A program made the position numbers and the translations under genes. The notes under the pieces were generated by a model. That model was not told where the DNA came from. It worked only from the letters and a program-made list of their open reading frames with translations, and did not search any database. Of a stretch of DNA of 64,000 nucleotides, positions 46,122 through 54,529 are shown piece after piece. This stretch comes from JALZVT01 sp039029135 (GTDB taxonomy: Bacteria > Pseudomonadota > Gammaproteobacteria > Pseudomonadales > Azotimanducaceae): NCBI GenBank assembly GCA_039029135.1, contig JBCCGT010000027.1, positions 1 through 64,000 of the forward strand, in the 5' to 3' direction. Position 1 is the stretch's first letter. Every line of letters begins with the position of its first letter.

Positions 46122-47257
46122 ACCCACAGGGCTTCGCTGGCGATGCGCGCCCCTTCCGCCATCGCCGCGAGCTTCGCGTACACGATATCCTGATCGACCG
46201 CGCCGAAGCCCGCGAACGTGGAGAAGCCACAATCGCTGCCGGCAATCACGCGCTCGCGGCCAACGATGTTGGCGAATCGCACGATGCGTTCGGCGACCAG
46301 CCTTGGGTGCTCGACGAAGTTTGTGGTCGAGTCCAGCACGCCCGGGATCAGGATCAAATCTTCGGGCAGATCGGCTTGCGCAAATACCTGCCACTCGTGA
46401 GCATGTCGCGGGTTCGAAGACTCGAACAACAGGGCCCCCACATTGGCCTTTAGCGCAATGGGCAACACCTGCTCCATCGGCGCATCGTGGTGATGCGGAC
46501 CCTCGTAGTTGCCCCAGCAAACATGCATCCGGACGCGGTCGGGATCGATGCCTGTCAACGCATGATTGAGTGCTTCGACGTGGAGGCTCGCGAGCGCCTC
46601 ATAGTCTGCGTCAGAGCGGCCCTTGAACATCATGTGACGCCCGAGACCCAGATCCGGGGAGTCAAGCTGCAGGATCAGGCCCGCGCCCGTGATCGCGCGA
46701 TATTCAGCAGCCATAGCGTCGGCCAGCGCCTCGAGATACGCCTCGTGTGTGCCGTAGTGGCGGTTCGGCTGGAACAGGGCGATGACCCCCGGCGATGCCG
46801 CGTTCATGAACCCCTCGACAACCGCAGAGTCAGCTAGTGCCGCAGCGAAGTGCGCAATGTCGGTCTCTACCGGCTGCATGTTCTTGACGGCTATCGGGCC
46901 GACACAGCAGGGGCGCGAATAAGTCGGGGTGCCACCGCTCGACGCCTGGCGTTGCAGGAATCCAGGAAACGCCTCCAGATCGCTGGGCGGTTGGCGCTCG
47001 CTATCGCCCTCGAAACCCGATATCCGATCCTTGATGTAGGTGGCATAGCTGATCTTGCTCATCTCGCCGTCGCTGACGACGTCAATGCCCGCCTGTGCCT
47101 GAAGCCGGACGACCTCTTTGACGGCGGCACCGATCACGCTGTCAGCGTCGGCGACCGTCTCGCCAGCCTCCTGCGCGAACACGATGTCCGTGACCGCTTT
47201 CGAGCGTGGCAGCGAGCCAACGTGTGTCGTCAGTATCCGATCCTGGCTGATTTGCAT
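46118..47257 (-). CDS. MetE C-terminal-like zinc methyltransferase
   Basis: 379 residues, only the catalytic barrel of cobalamin-independent methionine synthase (begins ILTTHVGSLPRS). The zinc site is intact: His245 and Cys247 (MHVCWGN), Glu279 (FESSNP) and Cys343 (GSDCGFS). It lacks the N-terminal barrel of MetE, so it is not the normal methionine synthase. Such stand-alone proteins often sit in catabolic clusters and may move a methyl group off a substrate to a thiol or folate; here that is inference. Very strong ribosome site (GGAGGAATT). It lies 37 bp after lacI and is coupled to the aldolase. Confidence 0.85.
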   Translation of the reverse strand: MQISQDRILTTHVGSLPRSKAVTDIVFAQEAGETVADADSVIGAAVKEVVRLQAQAGIDVVSDGEMSKISYATYIKDRISGFEGDSERQPPSDLEAFPGFLQRQASSGGTPTYSRPCCVGPIAVKNMQPVETDIAHFAAALADSAVVEGFMNAASPGVIALFQPNRHYGTHEAYLEALADAMAAEYRAITGAGLILQLDSPDLGLGRHMMFKGRSDADYEALASLHVEALNHALTGIDPDRVRMHVCWGNYEGPHHHDAPMEQVLPIALKANVGALLFESSNPRHAHEWQVFAQADLPEDLILIPGVLDSTTNFVEHPRLVAERIVRFANIVGRERVIAGSDCGFSTFAGFGAVDQDIVYAKLAAMAEGARIASEALWV

Positions 47258-47294
47258 AATTCCTCCGCTGCGCGGCAAGAGTGGGAGAATGGGC

Positions 47295-48401
47295 TCAGGG
47301 CGTCGCAGTGATCTCGCTGACGGCGGCGGCGCGACCAAGACGAGCGGATCCGCCGGGTATCTTATGGCCAGCGAACACGCGCTCTTCGGACGCTCGTTTC
47401 GCACCCACCCGGTCGCGGATCATCTCTACAGTGGCTGCCGTCATGAGCTCGATGGGCTGACGCACCGTGGTCAGCCGGTAGGCCGCGAAGTCTGCGGGAC
47501 CGACGCCATCGAAGCCGACCACAGACAGCGCCTCGGGGACGCGGAGTCCATGCGTCTGGCGTGCCTGATCGATGCAGCCGATGGCCATCACGTCGTTCGC
47601 GACCAGCACGGCCTGCGGTGCCTGCGTCGACCGTTCCAAAATCTCATCGAACGCGTAGCGCCCAGAGGCGTAGGAGTAATCACCGTTCACTACCAATACG
47701 TCCTGAATCTCGTATTCCGCCAGCCGCTTCAGTGCCCCGGCTGTGCGCTCGGCGGAGACCGGAGAATCGGCAGGACCAGCGATGATCGCGTATCGCCGGT
47801 GCCCGGCCGCGACCAATCTATCAACCAGCCAGCGTTCTCCTTCTTCCTGATCGCAGCGCACGACGCACGCGTCCAGACCATCCGCTCGACGGTTGAAAAA
47901 GACCACCGGAACACCAGCGTTTTCAAGCAAACCAAGCTGGTCTGCTGACAGCAGCGCGGCGGTCACTACACCGTCGACCTGATAGCCGAGCACCTGATCC
48001 ACAACGCCGGCGGCGTCGGCCTCGCGCTCGATGGTGAACAACAGCACACGCACACCGATGTCGGAAAACGCCTGTGTGAGTTCGACCAGCACCTCCGGGT
48101 AGTTGAGATTGGTCATGCGCGAGATGATCACGGCGACCAGCTCTGAGCGTTGGGTGATCAGCCCCCGCGCGATCGCGTTGGGGCGATAGCCGACGGTGGC
48201 CGCCGCCTCTAGGACGCGCCGCCGCATTCCTTCCGACGCGCTGGCTCCATGCTGAAAGACACGAGACACCGCAGACTGCGAAACACCGGCAAGGCGGGCC
48301 ACATCGTAGGAAGTCGCGCGTCGCGGACGCTGTTCAGCCCGTTTGCCGGCCAGGGCAGACCTGCCCTCCGATCTCGCAGAGCCACCGGATTCACTCTTCA
48401 C
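47295..48401 (-). CDS. LacI-family transcriptional regulator
   Basis: 368 residues. After a ~28-residue basic, disordered N-terminus comes the helix-turn-helix TSYDVARLAGVSQSAVSRVF and the hinge RPNAIARGL, then a periplasmic-binding-protein-like sensor domain (AVIISRMTNLNYPEVL..., VVFFNRRADG, NDVMAIGCIDQA, LSVVGFDG). Binds an effector and represses or activates local promoters. GTG start with GGAG upstream; a half-operator (CGCAAACG, 48402-48409) overlaps its own leader. Transcribed ahead of the MetE-like and aldolase genes and divergent from the TonB receptor, the natural targets. Confidence 0.93.
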   Translation of the reverse strand: MKSESGGSARSEGRSALAGKRAEQRPRRATSYDVARLAGVSQSAVSRVFQHGASASEGMRRRVLEAAATVGYRPNAIARGLITQRSELVAVIISRMTNLNYPEVLVELTQAFSDIGVRVLLFTIEREADAAGVVDQVLGYQVDGVVTAALLSADQLGLLENAGVPVVFFNRRADGLDACVVRCDQEEGERWLVDRLVAAGHRRYAIIAGPADSPVSAERTAGALKRLAEYEIQDVLVVNGDYSYASGRYAFDEILERSTQAPQAVLVANDVMAIGCIDQARQTHGLRVPEALSVVGFDGVGPADFAAYRLTTVRQPIELMTAATVEMIRDRVGAKRASEERVFAGHKIPGGSARLGRAAAVSEITATP

Positions 48402-48569
48402 CGCAAACGATGCTCCAATTACCGCAACTACGCGCCATCATGCCCGAAGCGCAGCATTCATGCATTTTTTTGCATCCGCATTCATCGAGTGAGGCCTGAC
48501 CAATCTTCTGAAATCGTCAGTCAAGAATGCAGCTAAGTCTATATCCCTCGTTTCGCCCCAATGGTGTTG

Positions 48570-48607
48570 TTGACCTATGCCTGCATACGCAGTACAAACC
48601 GTTTGCA
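48570..48607 (+). promoter_or_regulatory. Promoter with overlapping LacI-type operator
   Basis: TTGACC (48570-48575), a 17-bp spacer and TACAAA (48593-48598) form a plausible sigma-70 promoter for the receptor gene. The -10 is part of the 15-bp imperfect palindrome TACAAACCGTTTGCA (48593-48607), whose CAAAC/GTTTG arms are centred on a C/G pair as in many LacI-family operators. Repressor binding would block polymerase. Confidence 0.6.
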
Positions 48608-48685
48608 GGACGAGCAGAGGTCCACGCAGCGTCCGGCGTCGCACAGTTCCCGCGCATGAGCCATGAAAAGCGGCCAGGCAAAGGG

Positions 48686-48763
48686 GCAATGCAAATACGC
48701 AATGCGAAAAGGCAAAGCGTACAGGCAGTGCGAAAAGGCAGTGCAAACAGGCAAAGCAAACAG
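48686..48763. repeat. Six contiguous 13-bp repeats upstream of the TonB receptor
   Basis: Six units follow one another without a gap: GCAATGCAAATAC, GCAATGCGAAAAG, GCAAAGCGTACAG, GCAGTGCGAAAAG, GCAGTGCAAACAG and GCAAAGCAAACAG. The consensus is GCARWGCRAAMAG. A partial unit (GCAAAGGG) precedes them. The array ends 69 bp before the receptor start, inside the predicted 5' leader. Unit 5 contains TGCAAAC, one half of the nearby palindrome. It is not a CRISPR: the units are too short and have no spacers. Confidence 0.9.
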
Positions 48764-48832
48764 CCGCACCCGGCGCGTCTGCCGAAATCTCTTCGGTTGA
48801 ACGCTGCAAGCGGTAACAATCAGGGGATTCAC

Positions 48833-51247
48833 ATGTCAGGCAGAAATATCACCCGCTTCGGGACGTCTGCGTCTCGACTCGGTTCATTCGCTGTCGCTGG
48901 GGTGCTAGGCACGCTCGCCGTCAGCCCCGCGTTCGGCCAGCAGGTGATCGAAGAGATCATCGTCACCGCCGAAAAACGCAGTGAGAGCATTCAGGACGTC
49001 AGCATCTCGGTTACCGCCTTGGGCGAGGAACAGCTCGACCTAGGCGGCATCGACGATGTGTCCCGCCTCGAACTACTCGTGCCTGGCCTGAACTACGCGT
49101 TCGCAGGCAACGACGCCAAGTTCAACGTACGCGGCGCGAACTCGTCAAACACCTTCGGCGATAACGCCTCGATCGTTGGCGCATTCGTCGACGGCGTCTA
49201 TAAGCAGCGCGCTTCACAGCAGACGCGCGCGTTTTTCGATGTTGCGAGCGTCGAATTCCTGCGCGGTCCGCAGGGCACCTTGTATGGCCGCAACACGTTC
49301 GCGGGTGCGCTCAACGTCTACACGAATCGCCCGGATACCGAGGAGATGAGTGCTGAAATCGAGGTTAGCGCGCAGAGCTATGACCGCATCCGCGGCGAGG
49401 GCTACGTCAACGTGCCGATCAGTGACAACTCGGCGCTGCGTCTTGCCGCTGTCTACGACAAGAGCGACGGTTACATCCGCAACGCCGCTGGACCGGATGT
49501 CGGCGCGCAGGACGACAAGGGACTGCGCCTGTCCTGGCTGTGGCAGCCTACCGAGGCGCTTGAGGTACTCGCGCGCTATACCTACATTCGCGAGGACGGC
49601 AACGAAGCCGGCCTGTTCGGCTATACCTTTCTGTGCCGCAACGAAACGACAGACGGCCTGACCGATCCGTTTGGCAGCGTCCGAAACTGTGCAAATCCAG
49701 TGCGCGGCTCCGGCGGTCTCGGTACCGCATCCAACGGCCCGGGCGGTGATCCATGGCGCATCAGCCAGGATTACGTACGACCTGTGGACCTTGAAGATGA
49801 CTCCTTCAGCCTCGATCTCGTCTACGACGCGGGAGCAGTCACCATCAAGTCCATTACGGCGTTTTCCGACTTCGTCAATGACATCAACTTCGACTTCGAT
49901 TTCTCACCGACCCGCAACAGCAACGGCGGCTTCCTCGAAGCATCAGAAGGCTGGTCGCAAGAGATACAGGTGCAGTCGAACGGCGAAGGGCCGTTCCGCT
50001 GGACCGCCGGCTTCTACTACTCTGACCTCGAAGATCAAGCCAGCTTCTACATCTACCAACAGACGGCGCGCGACGATTCGACCCGACCGACTGTGACGAT
50101 TCCCGAGGGGACCTTCACGGTCCTGCAAGGCACCGACATCGTTTCGAACGACATCGTTTTGGGTGGCTTCTTCGCCGACAACACGATGGTCGATACCGAG
50201 TATTTCGGCGTCTACGCACAAGGCGAATTCGACGTCACCGATCAGCTACGCGTCATCGCCGGCGTGCGCTACAACGACGAGGAAAAAGACGTCAGCTGTG
50301 GCGGATCGAACTTCTCCGGTGGCGATCGCGTCGTCAACGTGGCCCCGGGGGCAGCCGGCAGCTCACCGGTGGTATTGCCGGGCAGCGCGCGCGACGTATT
50401 CACCTTCAACTGCGACGCGACCGACGCGCTGGAGCTTTCCGGCGGTTTCGATGAAGTCACATGGCGGGCCGGCGCGGAGTTCGACCTGAATGACGACGTC
50501 ATGCTCTATGCGACCTTCTCCACAGGCTACCTTTCGGGCGCGGCTAGCACGGCAAGGATCACCGATCAGCAGGAATCCCAGGTCTTCGAGCTCGGGTTCC
50601 GCAGCGTTCTGGCGAATCAGACCCTACAACTCAACGGCGCGGTGCACTTTACCGAGTACACCAACCTGCTGACCCAAACGCAGCGCAACGAGGGCGGTAT
50701 CGTCGTGACGACGTCATCTAACGGCGGCGACATCGACGCTTTCGGCGTTGAGATGGATGCCGTCTGGCTGCCTACCGACGGACTGACGCTCTCTGCGAAC
50801 TTTGCCTATCTCGACAGCGAGTTCGGCACCTTTGGACAGGGCAACCCGTACCAGCTGTACAACGGTCAGGTGCAGTCCTTCGTCGATCAGAACGGCGAGC
50901 GCACGCCCTGGTCGCCCAAGTTGACCATTGGCGCAAGTGCCGCGTATCGACTCGATCTCGGCGACTTCGGCAGCCTTACGCCCTACGCGCAGTTGTACTA
51001 CTCCGATGACTACAACACGTCGAACCTACTAGCCACCGATCCGGCACACGACCAGGACTCCTACACCAAGGTCGACCTGCGTCTGATCTGGGAGTCAGCA
51101 GATCTGGCCTACTCCATCGAGGCGTTTGTCGAGAACATCGGCGACGAGGAAGTACTCGCCCGCGGCAACAACAACAGCGACGACGTCGTTCAGACCTCCT
51201 ACCTGTATCCGCGCAACATTGGCGTTTCGGTCCGAGCCCGCTTCTAG
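48833..51247 (+). CDS. TonB-dependent outer-membrane receptor
   Basis: 804 residues. A signal peptide (about 1-35, ending SPAFG) is followed by the TonB box EEIIVTAEKR, the plug domain (VSRLELLVPGLNY..., VEFLRGPQGTLYGRNTF) and a beta-barrel ending in the aromatic YLYPRNIGVSVRARF. Imports a scarce or large substrate using proton-motive force through TonB. The sequence is of the IsoNod/SusC-unrelated type common in marine proteobacteria. ATG at 48833 with AGGGG upstream. Followed by a strong terminator. Expected to be controlled by the divergent LacI regulator. Confidence 0.95.
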   Translation: MSGRNITRFGTSASRLGSFAVAGVLGTLAVSPAFGQQVIEEIIVTAEKRSESIQDVSISVTALGEEQLDLGGIDDVSRLELLVPGLNYAFAGNDAKFNVRGANSSNTFGDNASIVGAFVDGVYKQRASQQTRAFFDVASVEFLRGPQGTLYGRNTFAGALNVYTNRPDTEEMSAEIEVSAQSYDRIRGEGYVNVPISDNSALRLAAVYDKSDGYIRNAAGPDVGAQDDKGLRLSWLWQPTEALEVLARYTYIREDGNEAGLFGYTFLCRNETTDGLTDPFGSVRNCANPVRGSGGLGTASNGPGGDPWRISQDYVRPVDLEDDSFSLDLVYDAGAVTIKSITAFSDFVNDINFDFDFSPTRNSNGGFLEASEGWSQEIQVQSNGEGPFRWTAGFYYSDLEDQASFYIYQQTARDDSTRPTVTIPEGTFTVLQGTDIVSNDIVLGGFFADNTMVDTEYFGVYAQGEFDVTDQLRVIAGVRYNDEEKDVSCGGSNFSGGDRVVNVAPGAAGSSPVVLPGSARDVFTFNCDATDALELSGGFDEVTWRAGAEFDLNDDVMLYATFSTGYLSGAASTARITDQQESQVFELGFRSVLANQTLQLNGAVHFTEYTNLLTQTQRNEGGIVVTTSSNGGDIDAFGVEMDAVWLPTDGLTLSANFAYLDSEFGTFGQGNPYQLYNGQVQSFVDQNGERTPWSPKLTIGASAAYRLDLGDFGSLTPYAQLYYSDDYNTSNLLATDPAHDQDSYTKVDLRLIWESADLAYSIEAFVENIGDEEVLARGNNNSDDVVQTSYLYPRNIGVSVRARF

Positions 51248-51288
51248 CCATTCAGCAAGCAACGCCCGTTAATTTGAGGGCGACGATG

Positions 51289-51315
51289 GAAAGGGGCTAC
51301 GGCCCCTTTCTTTTT
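51289..51315 (+). terminator. Rho-independent terminator after the TonB receptor
   Basis: Perfect 9-bp stem GAAAGGGGC / GCCCCTTTC closed by the extra-stable tetraloop TACG, followed by five T. It separates the receptor message from the symporter gene. Confidence 0.93.
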
Positions 51316-51441
51316 GCGCGCATCTTTTGGCGACCGAACATGCCGGCTACGACACGGCGCATCCTTCGCTCGCCGATTTGACGGATAAAGGACAGACCAG
51401 CGCAATCATGGGATAGTGACCATGCGGAAAGGGGAGCGAAG

Positions 51442-53052
51442 GTGACTGATTTCGGCGGTCTCAATTGGAGCATTCTTGCGCTCTATCTGTTGGCCAATCT
51501 CGGCCTGGGGTTCGTCCTCAGCAAGCGCGTCCAGAGCGCTAGTGACTTCTATCTGGGTCAACGAAACATTCCCTGGTGGGCGATCGGTGTTTCGGTGGTC
51601 GCCACGTACGTCAGCGCGCTGTCGTTTCTGGGGGGGCCAGCCTGGGCCTATAGCGAGTCCCTCGCCGTCATCGCCATCCACCTGAACTATCCGCTGGTCG
51701 TGTTCCTCGTGATCACCTTCTTTCTGCCGTTCTTCTACAACAGCGGCGTCGCATCGATCTATGAGTATCAGGAACGCCGCTTCGGCCACAGATCACGAAG
51801 CGTCATGGCCGGCATCTTTCTTGTTTCGCAAAGCCTTACGTCGGCCGCGATTCTGTATGCCACGGCTTTGGTCGTTGAGTTCATCACCGGCGTCGACGTC
51901 ACCTGGTCGATTCTGATCGTCACCGCGATCGCATTGATCTATACGATGATGGGCGGCATTGCAGCCGTCATTTGGACGGACTTGATCCAGGCACTGGTAC
52001 TGCTGGTGGGCGCGGCTGTTGTGACCGTGGCCCTACTGGACCGATTGCCAGACGGGTTGGCTGCCACGCTTTCAAGCCTGCAAGGAAGCGGCAAGCTCAA
52101 CGCATTGGATTTTTCGTTCGACTGGACCAGAGAGGCCACCGTGTGGTCGGGCATCATCGCGATGACGCTGTTTCATACCACGGTATATGGCGCGAACCAG
52201 ATGATGGTACAGCGCACGCTGGCAGCGAAGAACATCGGCGACGCCAAGAAGTCCTTTCTGATGATGGGCTACGCCGCGTTCTTCATCTACTTTCTGTTCA
52301 TGTTTCTGGGGGTACTATTTTTCGCCTACTACGGCGGGAGGGCATTCGAAAACGGCAACACGATCATTCTAGAGTTCGCAGCAGATCTTGCGATTCCGGG
52401 GCTCATGGGGCTTATCGCTGCCGCCGTGATCGCTGCCAGTATGTCCAGTCTGGACTCATCGCTGAACTCCATGGCAACGGTCACCACGGTCGACTTCTAT
52501 CAGCGTTACTTCGCACCCGAGAAGAGCGAGGCCGAATACCTGAGATTCAGCCGACTGAGCACAATCTTCTGGGCCGCGGCGATCATCGTTCCCGCGCTGC
52601 TGTACGCGCAAAGCGAGGGCAGCATTTTGCAAACGCTTAGTCGCATTGGCTCCTATTTTGTAGGCGCCAAACTCGCGATGTTCGGGCTCGGTTTCTTTTC
52701 CAGAGACACCACCGAACGCGGGCTTCTTGTCGGTGTCTCGATTGGCTTCTTGGTCATCTGGCTGGTCGCCACCCAGACCGATATCGCGTGGCCGTGGTAT
52801 TGCCTGATTGGCGGCGTAGTCAACGTCAGCGTATCGCTGGCCATGAGTCGTCTTCTGGACGGTCGTCAGGACGCGTGGTCCACATACACCGTACGCGGCC
52901 AGCAGCAGTGGTTCAGAGACAACGGCGAGCAGGAAAGCGAAAACGGCTGGTATCGAGTACCAGGAAGAATCGATCGGGCGTCCTGGGGTCTGCTGATCTT
53001 CTTCGTTGCATCGCTCGGTGCTCTCCACCTGTTCAGCCGCCTCGCCGCATGA
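51442..53052 (+). CDS. Sodium:solute symporter (SSS family)
   Basis: 536 residues, about 13-14 membrane helices. LeuT-fold family marks: SASDFYLGQRNIPWWAIG, IYTMMGGIAAVIWTDLIQ, and the sodium-site helix IAASMSSLDSSLNSMATV. Carries the substrate from the periplasm into the cytosol with Na+. Subfamily members take sugars, myo-inositol, organic acids or nucleosides; substrate unknown here. GTG start with GGGGAG upstream. Probable two-gene unit with the hydroxylase 28 bp downstream. Confidence 0.93.
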   Translation: MTDFGGLNWSILALYLLANLGLGFVLSKRVQSASDFYLGQRNIPWWAIGVSVVATYVSALSFLGGPAWAYSESLAVIAIHLNYPLVVFLVITFFLPFFYNSGVASIYEYQERRFGHRSRSVMAGIFLVSQSLTSAAILYATALVVEFITGVDVTWSILIVTAIALIYTMMGGIAAVIWTDLIQALVLLVGAAVVTVALLDRLPDGLAATLSSLQGSGKLNALDFSFDWTREATVWSGIIAMTLFHTTVYGANQMMVQRTLAAKNIGDAKKSFLMMGYAAFFIYFLFMFLGVLFFAYYGGRAFENGNTIILEFAADLAIPGLMGLIAAAVIAASMSSLDSSLNSMATVTTVDFYQRYFAPEKSEAEYLRFSRLSTIFWAAAIIVPALLYAQSEGSILQTLSRIGSYFVGAKLAMFGLGFFSRDTTERGLLVGVSIGFLVIWLVATQTDIAWPWYCLIGGVVNVSVSLAMSRLLDGRQDAWSTYTVRGQQQWFRDNGEQESENGWYRVPGRIDRASWGLLIFFVASLGALHLFSRLAA

Positions 53053-53080
53053 TGATTGTATCGCAAGGCGAGACGCGGAA

Positions 53081-53890
53081 GTGTCGTATCCAATAACGCA
53101 GAACCAACTCGAGGCGTTCCGGACTGACGGCGCGCTGATGCTGCGCGGGCTGATCGACGCCCCCACGCTCGACGCCCTGCGGCGCGCGGTCGACGACGAC
53201 ATGCGCGAACCGGGGCCGTTCTACCACGGCTACGAATCCGACGAGGGCCGCTTTCACGGCAACCTGCGGCTGTGGGAAACCCACGCGACGTTCCGAGCGT
53301 TTTGCCTGAGCGAATTCAATGCGCGAGTCGCCCAGACTCTGCTCGGTGCGCAAAAGATCAATCTGCTGTACGACCAGCTATTCGTGAAAGAACAGGCCAT
53401 GTCCCAGCGCACCCGCTGGCACAACGATCAGCCCTATTGGCCGATCAGCGGGCGTCAGGTGATCTCGCTGTGGATCGCGCTCGACCCCACGACGGCGGAG
53501 AACGGCCGACTGGAGTTCATTCGTGGCTCGCATCGATGGGAGCGCTGGTTTCAGCCCGAGGCGTTCGGCAAGACCGACGACAACCTCGCCTACGAGCGCA
53601 ATCCCGACTACGAAATCATCCCCGACATCGAGTCGGCGCGAGCGCGCTACGACATCATCACGTGGGATCTCGAACCCGGTGACGCCTATGTTTTTCACGG
53701 CATGACCGTGCACGGCGCCGGCGGCAACTCGTCCGGTGAGCGCATGCGGCGCGGCTACACGGTGCGCTACGTCGGCGACGACGTCCGCTACGACCCGCGT
53801 ATCGGCGTCAGCCAGCCGCTGTTATGTGAAACTCTCGCCGCCGGCGACGTCCTGGACAGCCCTCGCTATCCGGTCGTTCTGGGGGGCTGA
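53081..53890 (+). CDS. Phytanoyl-CoA dioxygenase (PhyH) family hydroxylase
   Basis: 269 residues; Fe(II)/2-oxoglutarate-dependent fold. Iron ligands His114 and Asp116 in WHNDQPYW and probably His211 (GMTVHGAGG); 2-oxoglutarate Arg likely among RMRRGYTVRY. It would hydroxylate the imported compound as a first catabolic step. GTG start at 53081 was chosen because PhyH similarity begins at ITQNQLEAFRTDGALML; an ATG at 53006 would lie inside the symporter gene. Convergent with soxR, 38 bp away. Confidence 0.88.
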   Translation: MSYPITQNQLEAFRTDGALMLRGLIDAPTLDALRRAVDDDMREPGPFYHGYESDEGRFHGNLRLWETHATFRAFCLSEFNARVAQTLLGAQKINLLYDQLFVKEQAMSQRTRWHNDQPYWPISGRQVISLWIALDPTTAENGRLEFIRGSHRWERWFQPEAFGKTDDNLAYERNPDYEIIPDIESARARYDIITWDLEPGDAYVFHGMTVHGAGGNSSGERMRRGYTVRYVGDDVRYDPRIGVSQPLLCETLAAGDVLDSPRYPVVLGG

Positions 53891-53928
53891 TAGCGCGACG
53901 CAAGGATTCGGTGCCGTTCAAATCGGGC

Positions 53929-54405
53929 CTAATCCGGCGTTAGCGGATGATCACCCAGCACATAGCGTGGACCGGCGCCAAGCCCCTGTGCCCGGTCCTG
54001 CGGGTTGTACAGCGCGCAGCGTTTCAGCGACAGACAGCCGCAGCCGATGCAGCCGTCCAGCCGATCGCGCAACAGCGTCAGACCGTCTATACGCGCCTGC
54101 AGCTCAGCTCGGAATTCGCGACTGATGCGCGCCCAGTCTCTCTGTGTCGGCGTGCGCTGCCGGGGCAAACCGTCGAGGCGTTCCCGGATCTCTTGTAGCG
54201 AAAACCCCAGTCGCTGGGCGATGAGCACGAAACTCAGGCGCCGCAGATCGGAGCGCAGGAAGCGCCGCTGCCCGCCGGCGCTGCGGACGGGCTGTACCAG
54301 ACCCTCGGTCTCGTAGAAGCGGATCGTAGGCACCGACAGGCCGGTACGCTGAGCCACTTCGCCGATACCGAGTCGATCGGTCGCACGCAGTTTGGATCCC
54401 GACAT
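53929..54405 (-). CDS. soxR: Redox-sensing regulator SoxR
   Basis: 158 residues, MerR family. Helix-turn-helix IGEVAQRTGLSVPTIRFYE, dimerisation helix, and the [2Fe-2S] cluster cysteines C119, C122, C124 and C130 (CIGCGCLSLKRC), at the same residue numbers as in E. coli SoxR. Oxidation of the cluster by redox-cycling compounds activates transcription. The start at 54405 fits the family; the frame is open further upstream but would run through the sox box. Target: the divergent VOC gene. Confidence 0.96.
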   Translation of the reverse strand: MSGSKLRATDRLGIGEVAQRTGLSVPTIRFYETEGLVQPVRSAGGQRRFLRSDLRRLSFVLIAQRLGFSLQEIRERLDGLPRQRTPTQRDWARISREFRAELQARIDGLTLLRDRLDGCIGCGCLSLKRCALYNPQDRAQGLGAGPRYVLGDHPLTPD

Positions 54406-54410
54406 AAGCC

Positions 54411-54441
54411 TTGACCTCAAGTTAACTTGAGGTATTAGCCT
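54411..54441 (+). promoter_or_regulatory. Sox box and SoxR-dependent promoter
   Basis: CCTCAAGTTAACTTGAGG (54415-54432) is a perfect 18-bp palindrome, identical to the E. coli soxS sox box. It lies between TTGACC (-35, 54411-54416) and TAGCCT (-10, 54436-54441) with the 19-bp over-long spacer typical of MerR-family activation. Directs transcription to the VOC gene. Confidence 0.93.
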
Positions 54442-54529
54442 ACTCTCCAGCGCGTGTGATTGACCACAGGCGCAGCGACAGCTACCGAAGCAACGAGCGA
54501 TGCCCGACAAAGGGCTAAGGAGCAAAGCG

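Larger units (their letters stand above)
48402..48832. promoter_or_regulatory. Divergent regulatory region between lacI and the TonB receptor
   Basis: 431 bp without a convincing gene. It contains a GCATTC/TGCAT-rich stretch near 48451-48485, a promoter with an overlapping palindrome (48570-48607), six 13-bp repeats (48686-48763) and the receptor's ribosome site. Open frames here arise from the repeats and have no recognisable homology. Confidence 0.7.

Noticed and set aside
46118..47257. Methionine synthase MetE
   Set aside because: Only the C-terminal catalytic half is present (379 residues versus about 750) and it is coupled to an aldolase under LacI control.
48686..48763. CRISPR array
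   Set aside because: The repeats are only 13 bp and contiguous, with no spacers and no cas genes nearby.
48527..48832. A 102-residue N-terminal extension of the TonB receptor
   Set aside because: It would run through the 13-bp repeats and precede the signal peptide. The ATG at 48833 has a ribosome site directly upstream and begins a normal signal peptide.
53890..53945. A possible tRNA-like GTTCAAATC segment
   Set aside because: Only a T-loop-like string is present; no acceptor or anticodon stems can be formed around it.
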